From NCBI GenBank assembly GCA_034509495.1, contig CM067506.1:17249828-17313827 (forward strand): DNA of 64,000 nt, given 5' to 3'. Shown here one piece after another: positions 1 through 11,950 of this stretch. Under the pieces are notes generated by a model that searched no databases, was not told where the DNA came from, and saw nothing but the letters and a program-made list of their open reading frames with translations. Made by a program: the position numbers and the translations under genes. Position 1 is the first letter of the stretch. The number at the start of each line of letters is the position of its first letter. Source of the DNA: Acestrorhynchus altus. Its lineage: Eukaryota > Chordata > Actinopteri > Characiformes > Acestrorhynchidae.

Positions 1-386
1 ATTACAGAGGTTTTGAAGTTGTTCTTTTTCCATGTGTGAAATATTCATGTCCGGTCCTGGTCATATTTCACCTACCCTGGAGGTTAGTAGGTCTTCAGCT
101 AATTGCTGAATGCTGGTCTTCATCCTGGGATTTGATAACACTGGTTTGGTTATCTGTGGATCAGTGGAACTAAGTTCTTGGGAGTGATGGTGCTCCACCA
201 GGATTTCTCGGATGAGTTGGGGATGAGATGAGATGGTAATCATTCAACATCCTGACATCACAAATGCTCTTGGTGATCAATGCAAACAAATCCTCAAAGC
301 AATGCTCTGCAATCTAGTAGTAAGCCTTCCCAGAACACTAGAGACAGTCACTCCACCAAAAGCAGAATAAAGTCTTTGTAATACCA
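1..386 (-). repeat. dispersed fish repeat, copy 1
   Basis: Reading on the minus strand, the segment contains the blocks 'TAGAxTGCAGAGCATTGCT', 'GAGGATTTG' and 'AGAGCATTTGTGATGTCAGGA'. These recur at 27090-27295 (minus) and 29348-29535 (plus), so a dispersed family is seen within the window itself. The third copy carries the end 'CACTATATGGACAAAAGTAT', known to me from a common teleost non-autonomous DNA element. The open frame at 61-243 lies inside the repeat and is not a gene. Confidence 0.7.
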
Positions 387-454
387 TTGATTTCAGGTGT
401 CCCTTTTGTCCATATTGTGTATGTCATCTGTCACCTGGCTATTTTATATATATA

Positions 455-800
455 TAAAATGCCAATCTCCACCCTAATTTGGCAGTGCCAGTTACCCATC
501 CCAATTAGGACTCTCATCGTATACATCACATCAGACACTTGGAGGGGAAAGAAAAGCACATGCCTCCTCCTATACGTGTGTCGCCATTGCATCATTGCCG
601 TGCAAATAACACGCGCTGATGTTAATGGCTGAGTAGATGTGATGTGAATGGAGAAAGCACCATCTACCCACCCAGAGAGATCACGGCCAATTGTGCTCTC
701 TCAGACTCCAGCTGCTGATGCCGAGCCCTGTTATCTGGCGTTTTATGGCTTTTCTTCTGCATTTAGTTGGACACAGTAATGGAAGAAGTCCTGCGTAGCA
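455..800 (+). repeat. SINE-like dispersed repeat, copy 1
   Basis: The segment contains 'TTTGGCAGTGCCAGTTACCC', 'ATTAGGACTCTC', 'GGAGAAAGCACCATCTACC' and 'CCCAGAGAGATCACGGCCAA'. A second copy with the same blocks in the same order lies at 46228-46365. I recognise the pattern from fish genomes as a tRNA-derived-looking repeat, but no intact Pol III promoter was verified. Confidence 0.6.
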
Positions 801-2789
801 CTTCTCGGACTGGTCCTGCACTTATTACGGATGTATTTTACATGTACATTTATAAGGATCCACTTTGCCTGAAAATCCAGAGCCTTGAGACCCACAGCTT
901 CTCAGTCAGATACAAATTCCACTGAATAAGATCTGATTTTGTAGGAGTTTGTTCACGTTATCACCATGAGAGCTAATGTGATGGCGGGTGACAGCTTCTG
1001 TCTGGAACTCTGAGCAGTTCTTCACACCCTGTAGTGATGGCTGGAGTATTAAAATATTCATTGGCATCGGTGCTGATAATAGAAGAGATCCAGGTAACGG
1101 ATAACCATGGGGAGAAAAATGCAGGTGGAAGACGGGCTGTAGATGGTTTTAAGAAGAATAGGGTATTTTGTCAAGGATCAAATCTTCTTTTCACCTAAAT
1201 GGTTTGTAGACATCAGGAAAGAGCTGACACATGACCTAAGACAACATGTATGTTCATAAAATCCAGTATTATAGCAATTCTGCCCACAAATGCTTCATTT
1301 TATCAAGCAATTCTTTAGCTCGGTGGCCCCACTGGCAAATTGCAAAAGGTGATCAATCATTTCTGTGAACTGGATCAAATTCAGGACAGGAAAACAGATA
1401 GATGGTCTGGCGTTGAAGACCATTCCAAATCATCTGCTCTAATGTTCAGATGTTCCTGAAGAAGTTGATTAATTGTTTCTATTTGTGTTAAATAAGGGTT
1501 GGAACCAAACTCTCCAGGATGGTAGCTCATCAGGACTGGATTTGAACTCCCCCAGTCTAATGGGGTCATTGTCGTAGGAGGGCCACACATCATGTCAGTT
1601 TATTTATTTATTTCTTGTGCTTCACTCCCTTTTAGGTCTCCTCTAAAATACAGCAGAACCCTGTTTACTGTTTGTGTTTCTCAAGGAGCGTTTTAGCAAA
1701 GTTTTTTAGGCTTGCAGAAGTTTCTTCCCCTCCCATCCCTTGCTCTCTGTTTTGCTCTGAGTGTGCGGACACACACACACACACACACGCTCTCTCTTTA
1801 TCTCCTTTGAGATCTGAGACTATTTCTCAGACACATTTTAGTTCCAGTCTTGAACAGAAACAGTGAATCAGGAGAGTGCCGAGGCAAAGGCCTCAGAGAC
1901 GTTTGTGAGCCACAGCTTTTGTGGGTTTTTCAAAATGTCAGATGCCATTTTAGACCATGTTGTTTTTCTGCACACCCAACACTCAGTGGTTGGCCCCTCA
2001 CAATTAAATTGATACTCTGCCCTCACTTGTGTCACCCTGGGCATGTATTAGATGTTCTAAGTATTACGGTTAATAGAAGGTTTTAGAATTGGTGAAAAGG
2101 GTCGGATTGGAAAAATGTGACATTTTGAAATCTGACGTGGAAAGAAGACATGAACTCATGTTTAGCTCATACCTGTAGATTTGTGTGCACGTATGTGTGT
2201 GTGCGTGCGCATGTGAAGAACTCATTTTTCCCCCATCTTACACAAACCTCTGATATCCCTTGTTGCTGCCTTTCACTTTGACCTGATGTAAATAACAAAG
2301 ACCAGACTGATATCGTGTCAGGGTTTCATGATGTACCAATGGAAAGTCTCAAATTTCATTGAAGATTAAGAATGTTAGGAAAGTTCTACTGTAAAGTTGC
2401 CATTTTGGAAATGCTATGATGAGATTTGTCTTCTTTTTAGAGATGTTTGAGATGTGCTCTTCCATTTTTACTCATTTTACATGTCTACAGAGCCAAAGCT
2501 AGAGCCAGATTGATGCTTCATTGAGCGTACACTCAAATGGAGGACCAAAGCATTCTTGGAGCAATACCATAGAAAACACACTTTTGGTTCCAAACAGAAC
2601 CATGTTTGTAAAAGTGAGGACTGAGTGTGAAGAACCTTTAAACTGCTGAAGAATATTTTATCAAGGAAAGTTTTTTAAACAAAGAAGTTTTTCACACCAT
2701 AAACATCTATTTTACAAACATGAAAAGTTCTTCTCTGGCATCACTCAGAAAACTGTCACATCCTTATTTTTAAGATTCTCCTCCTCCTC
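801..2789. other. flank without recognisable gene
   Basis: Nothing codes convincingly here. There is a short (CA)n at 1769-1788. A minus-strand open frame at 1381-1593 of 70 aa has no family I know. A block near 2580-2690 ('GGTTCCAAACAGAACCAT', 'GTGTGAAGAACCTTTAAA') resembles a dispersed fish repeat. Confidence 0.4.
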
Positions 2790-3835
2790 AGAGGACCTGC
2801 ACATTCCCGTTTGAAGCATCATTTATTTTGTTTATGTTGTAAAGTTGACGCCCGTATACCCTCGATTCCTGATTCCCTCGGTATATAGAATATTCCAGTG
2901 CAGTATGTTCTCCTCTGCTGCCCATTTTCTGCCTTGCAATAGTATAAGGTTTCCATCCTCCTCATTTTTCCACGAGTTCCTTTCCCACAGTCACGTTGAG
3001 GTTTCCAGTATATCATGTTCATAGTGTGCAGAGCTATATGGGTGGAAATGAGATCGGGGTTTATGTGTCTGCCATTGCCTGCTTGTCAGTTGTTGTTGTT
3101 TTTTTTTCTGATGGTAGCTGTATGAGCCATGATTGAGGTGACACAGAGCATTCACAAACATCACAGTGCATTCCATCCGAGCGCTCCCAAACACACACCA
3201 CGTTCAAGAGTGAGGTGTGATTACGGTGGGAAATTGCCTTTCAGGTTTATGGATCAAATGTGAAGCTACATAAAAACCGTGAGATAGCACCAACAGCATG
3301 GCAGCTACTGAAGGCCCGAAAGCGAATCTGTCCCTTTCAGCAGCTGCTCAATTTAACGCAACAGTGAAGTATATTTTGGGCAATACATGATCAGTAGTGA
3401 AGTCAAGCTAAGGGATATATGAAGAGCACTGGCACTACAGTTACACACACATGGGGTGGAGCATAGTTATCCAAGGAGCTGGTCTCTTAGCGTGGACGCC
3501 AAGTAGAAGACTGTTCATTATGTTCCAAGCCTCAAACAGAACTCCTCCTCCCTCATTGTACACCCACACCCTGTTCCCAGCACCGGTTCTCTGTACAGTA
3601 AGCACTGTAGATACTGAGATCTGTAGTTTGTTAATATGTATAATGTAGCTGCAGACGCGCTCTTGTTTTTGTACATAACGATGGACAGTAATGTGAATGC
3701 CCTTTCTGTTTCTGAATGACTTGCTTGGCAGGTGGAGTGTCCCAGGCTTTTACAGTGGGAGCTCCCCACAGTTTCTTTTTGTATGTGAGATGGGGAATGT
3801 CACCACAAACAAACCTTAAATTAAGCACAACAGAG

Positions 3836-3874
<39 letters not shown>
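2790..3874 (+). other. possible 3'UTR or retrocopy end with A-run
   Basis: About 1.05 kb of moderately complex, non-repeat-looking sequence ends in a run of 33 A at 3842-3874. No canonical AATAAA is seen within 30 nt before the run. The sequence could be the 3' end of a plus-strand gene converging on gfra4, a processed retrocopy, or an ordinary sequence followed by a chance A-run. No open frame in it has a recognisable domain. Confidence 0.3.
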
Positions 3875-3876
<2 letters not shown>

Positions 3877-4004
3877 AAAGAAGAAAAGCTCTTGGGAATT
3901 ATATCTGAAGTTGTAATTATGTGTACATAAAGAATGACATAGAACATTTTGTCTATAATTAAATGTTGAAATTAAGCATTATGTCTGTGTTTAACTCAAA
4001 CACG

Positions 4005-5030
4005 TATTGGAGGTGGCACTGATGTGATACCAGGTAGCAGTATCAGTTGGTTATCCAAATTCAGACTATGCAGAAATGGATGTCTGAGATGGCACCGATT
4101 TGATTCCCAGTAGCACTATTAGTAAATTATCTGCAGGAAATTCAGAATCAGATGTATGAAGTGGTACCAGTCTGCTTCCCAGGAACATTTTTTTTAATTG
4201 GTTGACTGCTCAGTGCTGAATTGGATGTCTGAGATAAGATGATAAGATTTGTGCTAGCAGCCTGTATTCTACAGAAAATGTAAGGTGCATGTCTGAGTTG
4301 GCATAATTCTTCTGAGTAGAGGTACAAGGCTGCTGAAAGTGGTCAAAGATCTGAGATTGCTCCAATCTGAAAACAAGTAGCACTATCAACCTGTTCTTTT
4401 CATAAATTGCTGGATCGCATGTTTGAGATGGCACCAATCTGATAATGGGTACCACTACCAATTGTTTATCATCAGAAAAAGGTGAATCAGATATCTGAGA
4501 TTCCACCAATCCAACAGGTACCACAATTTATCTGCAGAAGAAGCTATACTGGACATCTGAGATTGACGTCTCATACCCGTTAGCACTATTAACTGTTTAT
4601 CTGCAGAAAATTCTAAATCAGTTGTCTGATGTTAGATATTATGTATAACAATCTATTTTGCATAGAAAATGATGAACCGAATGTCAGAGGTGGCATCAAT
4701 GTGATTGTTGGCAGCATCATTGAGTTATTTTGAGAAAATGCTGGATCAGATGCATGAAATGGCACTAGTCTGATACCAGGCTGCACTGTCAATCCATTAT
4801 CTCCACAATATGCTGGATCAGATGTCTGAGATGGCGGCATCAATCCAATGTCATAAATATGATCCAGCATCTTATGCTAAGATGACCAATTTGAAACATC
4901 TAGGGGTATTTGCCATTAGTATTCCGCCAATATTCACAAAATAAATGCTGGAATGAACATCTAAGATGGCACCAATCTGATTGCAGTCAGCATCCGCAGT
5001 TTTGCAGGATCAGATTTCCGAGGAAGGAAT
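4005..5030. repeat. diverged 72-bp tandem repeat (about 13-14 copies)
   Basis: A unit of about 72 bp with core 'GATGTCTGAGATGGCACC', 'TAGCACTAT' and 'TTATCTGCAGAAAAT' recurs with many substitutions and small indels. On the minus strand two open stretches (4210-4524 and 4613-4870) read through the repeat with a period of about 24 residues, core I-R/G-L-V/M-P-x-x-S-D-P-A. It is a degenerate minisatellite; whether the frame ever mattered is unknown. Confidence 0.85.
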
Positions 5031-5877
5031 AAAAATAATCATATACAAAATTATCCAATGCAATTCTGTAACAATGCTAGACTCAAATTGCACAGACTTG
5101 TCGTCATGTTTTTATATTGTTTGATCACGGTGGAGAATGTTTAGATGCTAAAAACAAAAAGTCCAAGATTAGTTTTAAATAAAAGAATAATCTGGATCAG
5201 TACAAGCTGATGCTTAGAAATAGTGGCATCATCCCACCAATACTAATTATTCATGACTTTCCTGACTGTTGTGGCTTTGAAGGTCGAAAGCTGCATTGCT
5301 GTATCTTGAACCACAAACATTCTTAAATGCAGTCGTCTATCTGAAAGACACAATACTCCTTTGTATTTAATAACAGCCTAGTAACCTACTTGCTGCTACA
5401 GTCCTCCATGATGATCTTTCACCACATTCTGTCATCCATGCCTTTGTCCGTCAAACACAAAGCATCCTAGTTCAATACCTTTTCATTAATAGTTAACTGG
5501 AGGAATGGTCAAAAGTTCACATTCGCAGTACATGGTAGGTGGGGGAGGGTGCTGTATCATATGAAATAGAAAACAAGATCTTACATCTACACATCTGTTC
5601 ATCCATCGATTTGGAATTCAAGGGTATCCATAGGGGGCTTGTTCTCGCTTTGTTACAGTACCAAATTCAACTCTTTCGAGAAGATATTATATGTTGGAAC
5701 ATTCCTGTGAGCATGTAAAGGCTCTATAAACATTTCTTGGCAATATCTATTGATAAACAGACCCCCCCTCAAAAATGATAACAAAAAAGAGTAGTAATGA
5801 GAGTGGGCTTATGGACCAAACTGTTGTTTCAATGGCTGCAGCTCAGCAAACCATTTGTGTTTATCACACACATATAC
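5031..5877. other. flank without recognisable gene
   Basis: AT-rich sequence with no coding signal and no repeat I can name. Confidence 0.4.
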
Positions 5878-5997
5878 CACTGACCGTTCAATACTGACCA
5901 TTCTCTACTGACCGTTCACCACTGACCGTTCAATACTGACCGTTCACCACTGACCATTCAATACTGACCATTCACTACTGACCATTCAATACTGATG
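5878..5997. repeat. 15-bp minisatellite
   Basis: Eight copies of a 15-bp unit, consensus 'ACTGACCRTTCAATA', alternate between CAATA and CACCA/CACTA endings, giving a 30-bp higher period. Confidence 0.9.
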
Positions 5998-6095
5998 TTA
6001 AAACAGTAAAAGATTATGTTTTTTGTGTTATTCACCAGCAGGAGTAGAGCAACACACTCATGCCTTTGTTCCTGTCTGATCTTGTCCATCTTTGT

Positions 6096-6270
6096 GTTTT
6101 AATTTTTAATACATTTGCAAAAAATTTCAAACTTTTCTTTCCTCTTTCTTATCGTGGGGTATTGGTTGTAGAATTCTGAGGGAAAAATGAACTTAATCCA
6201 TTTTGGAATAAGATCGTAACGTAACAATGTGCAAAAAGTGAAGCGCTGTGAATGTTTTCTGTAGATATGT
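6096..6270 (+). mobile_element. solitary terminal inverted repeat of a Tc1-like element
   Basis: About 175 bp closely match the right end of the fuller element at 8195-8362: both contain 'TCTGAGGGAAAAA', 'AATCCATTTT' and 'GTGAAGCRCTGTGAAT' in the same order and orientation. The rest of the element is absent, so this is a deleted copy or a solo end. Confidence 0.8.
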
Positions 6271-6982
6271 GTATGTATTAAAAGTAGCCAAATGACTTCT
6301 TTTACGGAAAGTAAGTTACTTTTTACTTTTATCGGAGTCTTCTGCATGTTTAAAAACTATTTACTACAATAGGATTTACACTACAGCAACACTAATTGAA
6401 CTCCAATACAATCATTTAGTACTCTTCACACTTGTTTTCTTTACTACAACCTGTGCACTTCTCCCATCTGTCTTTGCTATCAGCATCTTCTAGCAGAACC
6501 TACTAAGAGGCAGCTATTGCATGGATTTTACACCTATTTCTATGGCAACCCAAGCAATTTCTCCCCTCAGTGTGGCTAACTAGTGTTCCATCCAATACAG
6601 ACTTTCTTTAGGAAGCAGACGCTACACATGAGTCAGCAATGGCTGTCTTGTTAGCCTTGGAACCACAACCTGCTCCTCCTTTGTGCAGTTCAGATGACAG
6701 AAGCATCCTCTACATCTCCAAAAATCTGTGGAATGTTAAGGTAGCCTTGGTTAAGAAGACCCTACAACCGCCAGCAGCTGAAAACCTGAAGTCCAGCATT
6801 TTTGTTTTTTATTTTGCAAGGAGGATAGAAGAGTCCAATCATTCAGGTTATTTATTTCTCGTTGCGTATTCAGTCATCTTTCCTAATGAGGCGCTACAGA
6901 CAGAGTTGCTCTGTCCCAGTGGAGAATGACGATGATTAATTTGTATCTCAGCACATGAATGGAAAGACTTTCCCTATTCCTA

Positions 6983-8362
6983 CATACAGCACATCTGGAA
7001 AGTATTCACAGACAGGTTTTGTACATTTTATGTTCTGTTACAGCCTTATTCCAAACTCATATTTTCCCTCACAGTTTTAGACACAATACCCCACCATGAG
7101 AAAGTGAGAAAAAAATGTTTAAAATATTTGCAAATGTATTAAAAAATAAAACACAAAAATATGAGTTTTCACAGCCTTTGCCATGACACTCAAAATGGAG
7201 CTCGGGTGCATCTTGCTTCCATTGATCATCCTTCAGATGTTTCTACAGCTTGATTGAACACTTGTGGTACATTCAGTTGATTGGTCATGATTTGGAAAGA
7301 CAGACACCTCTTAATATAAGTAGTCCCATAGTAGACAGTACATGTCAGAGCACAAACCAAGCCATGATATCTAAGGAATTGTCTGTAGACCTTCAAGACA
7401 AAATTGTATTCTGGGAAAGGGTACATAAACAGTTCTGCTGCATTGAAGGTGCCAATGAGCAGAAAGGCCTCCATCATCTGTAAATGGAAGAAGTTTGGAA
7501 CCACCAGCACTAGGAAGAGTCTGGAGTTCCTCAGTCTGGAGTTGCCAACAGGCACCTAAAGGACTCCCAGACCATGAGAAAGAAAGTGATTGAACATCTT
7601 GGACTGAACGCCAAGCATCATATCTGGATGAAACCAGGCACTGCTCATCACCTAGCCAATACCATTCCTACAGTGAAGCATGGTGGTGGCAGCATTATGC
7701 TGTGGGGATGAGTTTCTGCAGCAGGAACTGGGAGACTAGTCAGGGTCGAAGGAAAAATGACTGCACTGATGTACAGAGACATCCTTAATAACCTGCTCCA
7801 GAGTGCTCTCGACCTCATACTATTAGGTATGAATGAAGGATTATCTTCTAACAGGACAACGACCCTAAGGACACAGCCAAGATAACAAAGGAGTGGCTTC
7901 AGGACAACTCTGTGAATGTCCTTGAGTATCCCAGACAGAGCCCAGACTTGAACCTGATTCAACATCTCCGAAGATATCTAAAATGGCTGTGCACCAATGC
8001 CCTCCACCCAATTTGATGGAGCTTGAGAGGTCTGGCAAAGGAGAAATGGAGAAACGTCCCTAAAACAGGTGCGCCAAGCTTTTAGCATCAGACTCAAAAC
8101 AATTTGAGGCTGTAATTGCTGCCAAAGGTGCTTCAACAAAGTATTGAGCAAAGGCTGTGAACGTATGTACTTATGTGCATATTATAACTTTTGTATTTTA
8201 TTTTTAATAACTTTGCAAATATTTCAAATTAACTTTTCACACTTCGTCAGTGTGAGGTACCGAGTGTAGGATTCTGAGGGAAAAAATGAATTTAATCCAT
8301 TTTGAAATAACAAAATGTACAAAAGTGAAGCACTGTGAATTCTTTCTGGATGCCCTGTATAT
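6983..8362 (+). mobile_element. dead Tc1/mariner transposon with both inverted repeats
   Basis: Left end 'CATCTGGAAAGTATTCACAG' and right end (complement) 'CATCCAGAAAGAATTCACAG' form inverted repeats of roughly 170-200 bp, with outer TA. The inner region is a ruined transposase on plus. Visible pieces include KHGGGSIMLWG followed by a stop, AAGTGRLVRVEGKMTALMYRD, broken after the first motif here, QDNDPKDTAK and SPDLNLIQHLRR. DNDPK marks the second catalytic Asp; the final acidic residue of the family's NPIEHLW is Gln here. Stops and frameshifts make it inactive. The length of about 1.4 kb is usual for Tc1 elements. Confidence 0.9.
7640..8010 (+). pseudogene. Tc1-like transposase remnant
   Basis: This is the most readable part of the transposase in the 6983-8362 element. 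GGGSIMLWG is followed directly by an in-frame TGA at about 7709. Downstream come the DNDPK motif and SPDLN. In intact relatives these belong to the DDE catalytic core that cuts and joins DNA. The changed last acidic position and stops rule out activity. Confidence 0.85.
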
Positions 8363-10263
8363 ACCCTTATTCCTGACACTGAAGCAGTAAGCACATTGGA
8401 TTGACGTCTGCTTGCCACCCTTAACACCATGGGTGATTTGGCTCTGAATTTAGGATGGTTGTTCTTCTCTAAGTCTGGCTGGCACAGTCCTGTCTGATCT
8501 GTGCAGATCCACACTTCTACCTGCCTTGACAGCTGTTTGGTTCTGCTTCTCGTCCGTAGAAAGTCTTTCGGACCAGCAGCTGTCCCTCACAGAATCATGC
8601 AGACTTGACTGTGATTAGCAACCATTCTTTTAACCTTTAAGAGACCCACTTGCACCCAGAACACCCTTATGCTGTCTGAGACAAATAGCATTGCTTCAGC
8701 AGTATGGCCCTCCTGTTCCCACAAGGTAAGAATCCAGTGTGAGTGTCAGTTGTGTCCTGGCCAGAGGAGCTATAAAGGTTCATCCAGAGGCTTTCTATTC
8801 TGATTTTTTTATTGTTCCCAAACAGGATGGAGGTTGGTAACCCCTTTTTAACCTCAAACATCAGATCTTCAACATCAAAAGATCATCTGCAGGTTTGAAG
8901 CACCAAACTGCTCTCACTTATCACTGATCATGTGCACTCTATATTACCAAATGGATGAGGATGTACTCTAGTTTGATCACGTTGCACTGTTTTTCTTCCA
9001 GATATTCCCAGATCCCTTAAAGAATCAGCACAAGCTTAACTGATCTATGGCAGAATTGACTAAGACTCATCATTAGCCATCCAGAAATGAGACGAATATG
9101 GATTATAGCCGGCAAATGGAGAGTTTGCAAAAGCAGCTCCGGACGATTCCCATATTATACTCAGCAACTAGGGTTATAAGAAAAGGGCTTCCTGGTAATT
9201 TCTTATAATTCTACCACTCACGTTGGTTTGACTGTGGACAGGCCTTAAGGAATTGCCCAGTGCACTGTAAAACTCACATTTGGGGGACACGTCAACTAGA
9301 AAATGTCGAGAAGTCTCGCACCTGATCTGTGAGACATATACGTTTACACTGGCTGAACACGGTACATGCACAACTCTAGCACTTCACACTGTTGGCTCAC
9401 ACATGTGACCTGCCTTTGTTACCTGCCTTCAACAGCTATGGATCGAGAGGATGGCACAACAGCTCTTGCTTCACTTCCATCAAAACACGACAAATTTCCA
9501 GTGACCTTCATAGGCTGCTACTGTAAGTCTAATGAGAAATGAGGCTGCTCTTGCTGGCAGTTAGCTGGGCTAGCTGCCACTCTCCACTATGCGCCTCTTG
9601 CAGAAGAGTCAGCTGCAATTAAGATTCAATGCAGAAAAAGTGTGATTTGGAGAGGAAGCTGTCAGACCAAATCACATGTCTCTGTTCAGCCAGGCATGCC
9701 TGTGCTGCAACAGCATAATTGGACAAGGACCTGGCATCGTTTAAGTCTGTGCTTGGCCAAGTGATGCTTTTTTTTAATGACAAAAAACCACAGCCCTCGT
9801 TGACAAATTGTAATGTTCTCTTGGGGGGACACATTATTGCTGGATTGAAAGGAAAGGGAGTGGCAGGTTTGAGGTAACGTTTGGAATATGGATGCATGCA
9901 TGCAAGCATTGTACCGTTGAGCACTAGATAAGACAAGACAACACCTAACCCACATCTGAAGACCAGTACGCTTTTCCAGAGAATGGGATGTTCATGCTGG
10001 TTTGCTGCAAATGCATCCTAACACTGGAGCAGTGTGTTTGTGTGCTTGTGTGTGCTGACCCATGCTGAAAGGCAGCATGACCGTTTGGTGACCCACACCC
10101 TGCAGACAGGAGGCAACTCAAAGGTTATACTGTGAATAAAAAGTGGGTGAAGTTTTGGCTTTGTTCCTTTGCCTCCTTTTGTTATCCTCTCTATGCCGGC
10201 TGGTGTACAAGAACATGCCTGATGAATACACTCAACACAGGTAGTACATCCTCATATGGCAGC
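8363..10263. other. flank without recognisable gene
   Basis: No exon-like coding block is seen. Short open frames (for example 9619-9936 minus and 10132-10386 plus) lack domains, paired splice signals or codon bias. The sequence around 9590-9720 is of even composition and looks single-copy. Confidence 0.4.
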
Positions 10264-11406
10264 TTTATTTTTCAGGAAATTACATGTGTTAAACCCTCAG
10301 ATTTCACCCATTGGCCAGCGCCCTGTCCTTTTTTGCACGCCACAAGAACCTCATTGGTCAGTAGTCTTTGGGGCAGGGTTGAGTAAGCTCTTGTTGGGCC
10401 CAGGCTAACAGTAGTGGGTGTTCAGTCCTCAGATCCTACGGGTGGGACAGCAGCATTGCTCTTTGTGCTCATTTTGATTGGCTGACATATAGCAGTATTA
10501 TGATCACAAGCAGTGAGTGGAAAAAAAAATATATTATGGCTTCTGGATATCAAATCCACAGGAGGCTTTGCTTGCTTGAGTTGTGCTTCAGTTTCCGTTG
10601 AAGGGGCCACCCCTGCTGTTTGTTCTTCCACATCTGCAGGTGCTGAATTCAGGAGCCAGTGCAGCCAAGGTGTTTTAAGATGGTTGGTTGTTTCTATTCT
10701 CACTGTGCTAACACGGTTAACAACGGCTGAAAATTGTTGTATCTTCAATGCAGGAACTGCCGGCATTGTGAATAACACTTGTGGACTTTGAATCCATATT
10801 CGCAGCCTCCATTTAACACATTACTGTTTTTCCTCAGCACACATCACGTATTGAAAAAACAAAAACAAAAAACAAAGCAAAGTCATTTCAGCTCATATTC
10901 TACTTCAAAGATACTTGTCCAGAACACACAGTGAAGCAGTGTGTCTGAGGTTAAAGGAAAGGAACTGTAATGGGCAAATTTCACTGTGGAGGAAAACCCA
11001 GACTGTAAAGAAAGAGAGGACTTCACTAATGAATATATATATATATATGAACATTTCATCCACTTTACAAAAATAAAGAACGTCATCTTATTTAAACATT
11101 TCCATAAACCCATCATCACAAAGTGCCTTCTCATTAGGAGTCCTCGTAATGGCAGCTTGCACATGTACGCAGCTCTCCAACCAACGACAACTATTACTGT
11201 ACTTGGTCCCATACGCAATACGCATGTACCATAATCATGATCAGATCGTAACATTTGGAAAAATACCCATTGAAATAACGATGAGTAAAAATTAAATTAA
11301 AAAAGGTGGTGTTGGGGTGGGGGGGTGGGGGGGTAGTTATTTAAGGTTTGTCTTACAGTGAGACCATCATAGAAAGTTTTACACATGTACGTACTTACAG
11401 ACACAC

Positions 11407-11437
<31 letters not shown>

Positions 11438-11741
11438 TCCAGTTTGGTCTCAACCAAATTGGTCCACCATTTCAGTCATTAAAATGTGTGCTCATAAAAT
11501 AAATCACTACTTCACATTAAGGGTGGAGCCATCGTTTATCTTTGTTTTTTGTTGATTTTGATTGGAAAAGTTTATCAATCTCTTGTGATCTCATCATATC
11601 TCATCATATCAATCCATCTCTCCTTCATTTTCTCTCCAAAAATTTTTTTTTTTGATGATGAAATCCAGAAATGGTTAAGATTCATAAACAGCCACACACA
11701 AACTGTCCTCACTCCGGTCAGTTGACCAGCTTGGTTTCGTT
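10264..11741 (-). other. possible gfra4 3'UTR region
   Basis: This is the sequence downstream of the gfra4 stop. The first canonical AATAAA on the minus strand that I find lies at 10264-10269 (TTTATT on plus), so the 3'UTR could reach about 10.25 kb. It contains a T-run on plus at 11407-11433 and a (TA)n patch near 11034-11048. Two overlapping open frames at 10422-10778 (minus, 118 aa) and 10513-10791 (plus, 92 aa) have no recognisable domain. The transcript end is an inference. Confidence 0.3.
11407..11433. repeat. T-run (27 T)
   Basis: Uninterrupted T-run on plus, hence an A-run in the presumed gfra4 3'UTR. Confidence 0.95.
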
Positions 11742-11876
11742 CTAGAAGTGAAGGGCCAGCAACAGGAGTGGAAGAAGCCAAGTGGATGCCTCCAGGTTGA
11801 GACGTCCAGAACTGTTGTCATAGAGCTCAGGTGAAGGGAGGGTGGAGTCACTCCACAGTCTGTCTCTGTCGTTTAT
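11742..11876 (-). CDS. gfra4: gfra4 last coding exon: GPI-anchor signal and stop
   Basis: The acceptor is ccttctcatag, and the exon reads in phase 0 for 44 codons to a TAG stop. The peptide ends with DNSSGRLNLEASTW then LLPLLLLALHF. That is a small-residue cluster (likely omega-site region around NSSG), a short spacer and a hydrophobic terminus, the classic GPI-attachment signal. It resembles the human GFRA4 end (SSTGRAL..., then a Leu-rich terminus) as I recall it. The upstream intron has about 60 nt of pyrimidine-rich sequence from a (CT)n run and ctat repeats. A further small exon between this one and the stalk exon cannot be excluded, but the direct join keeps frame and fits GFRA4. Confidence 0.8.
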   Translation of the reverse strand: MNDRDRLWSDSTLPSPELYDNSSGRLNLEASTWLLPLLLLALHF

Positions 11877-11899
11877 CTATGAGAAGGAATGAGATGGAA

Positions 11900-11950
11900 A
11901 GATAGATAGACAGATAGATAGACAAAGAGAGAGAGAGAGAGAGAGAGAGT
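11900..11950. repeat. GATA/GA simple repeat at the last-exon acceptor
   Basis: GATAGATAGACA units followed by (GA)n on plus. In transcript sense this is (CT)n plus TCTATC units ending about 25 nt before the last gfra4 exon, forming a long pyrimidine tract. Confidence 0.9.

Noticed and set aside
5878..5997. CRISPR-like array
   Set aside because: The units are contiguous with no unique spacers, and the genome is vertebrate.
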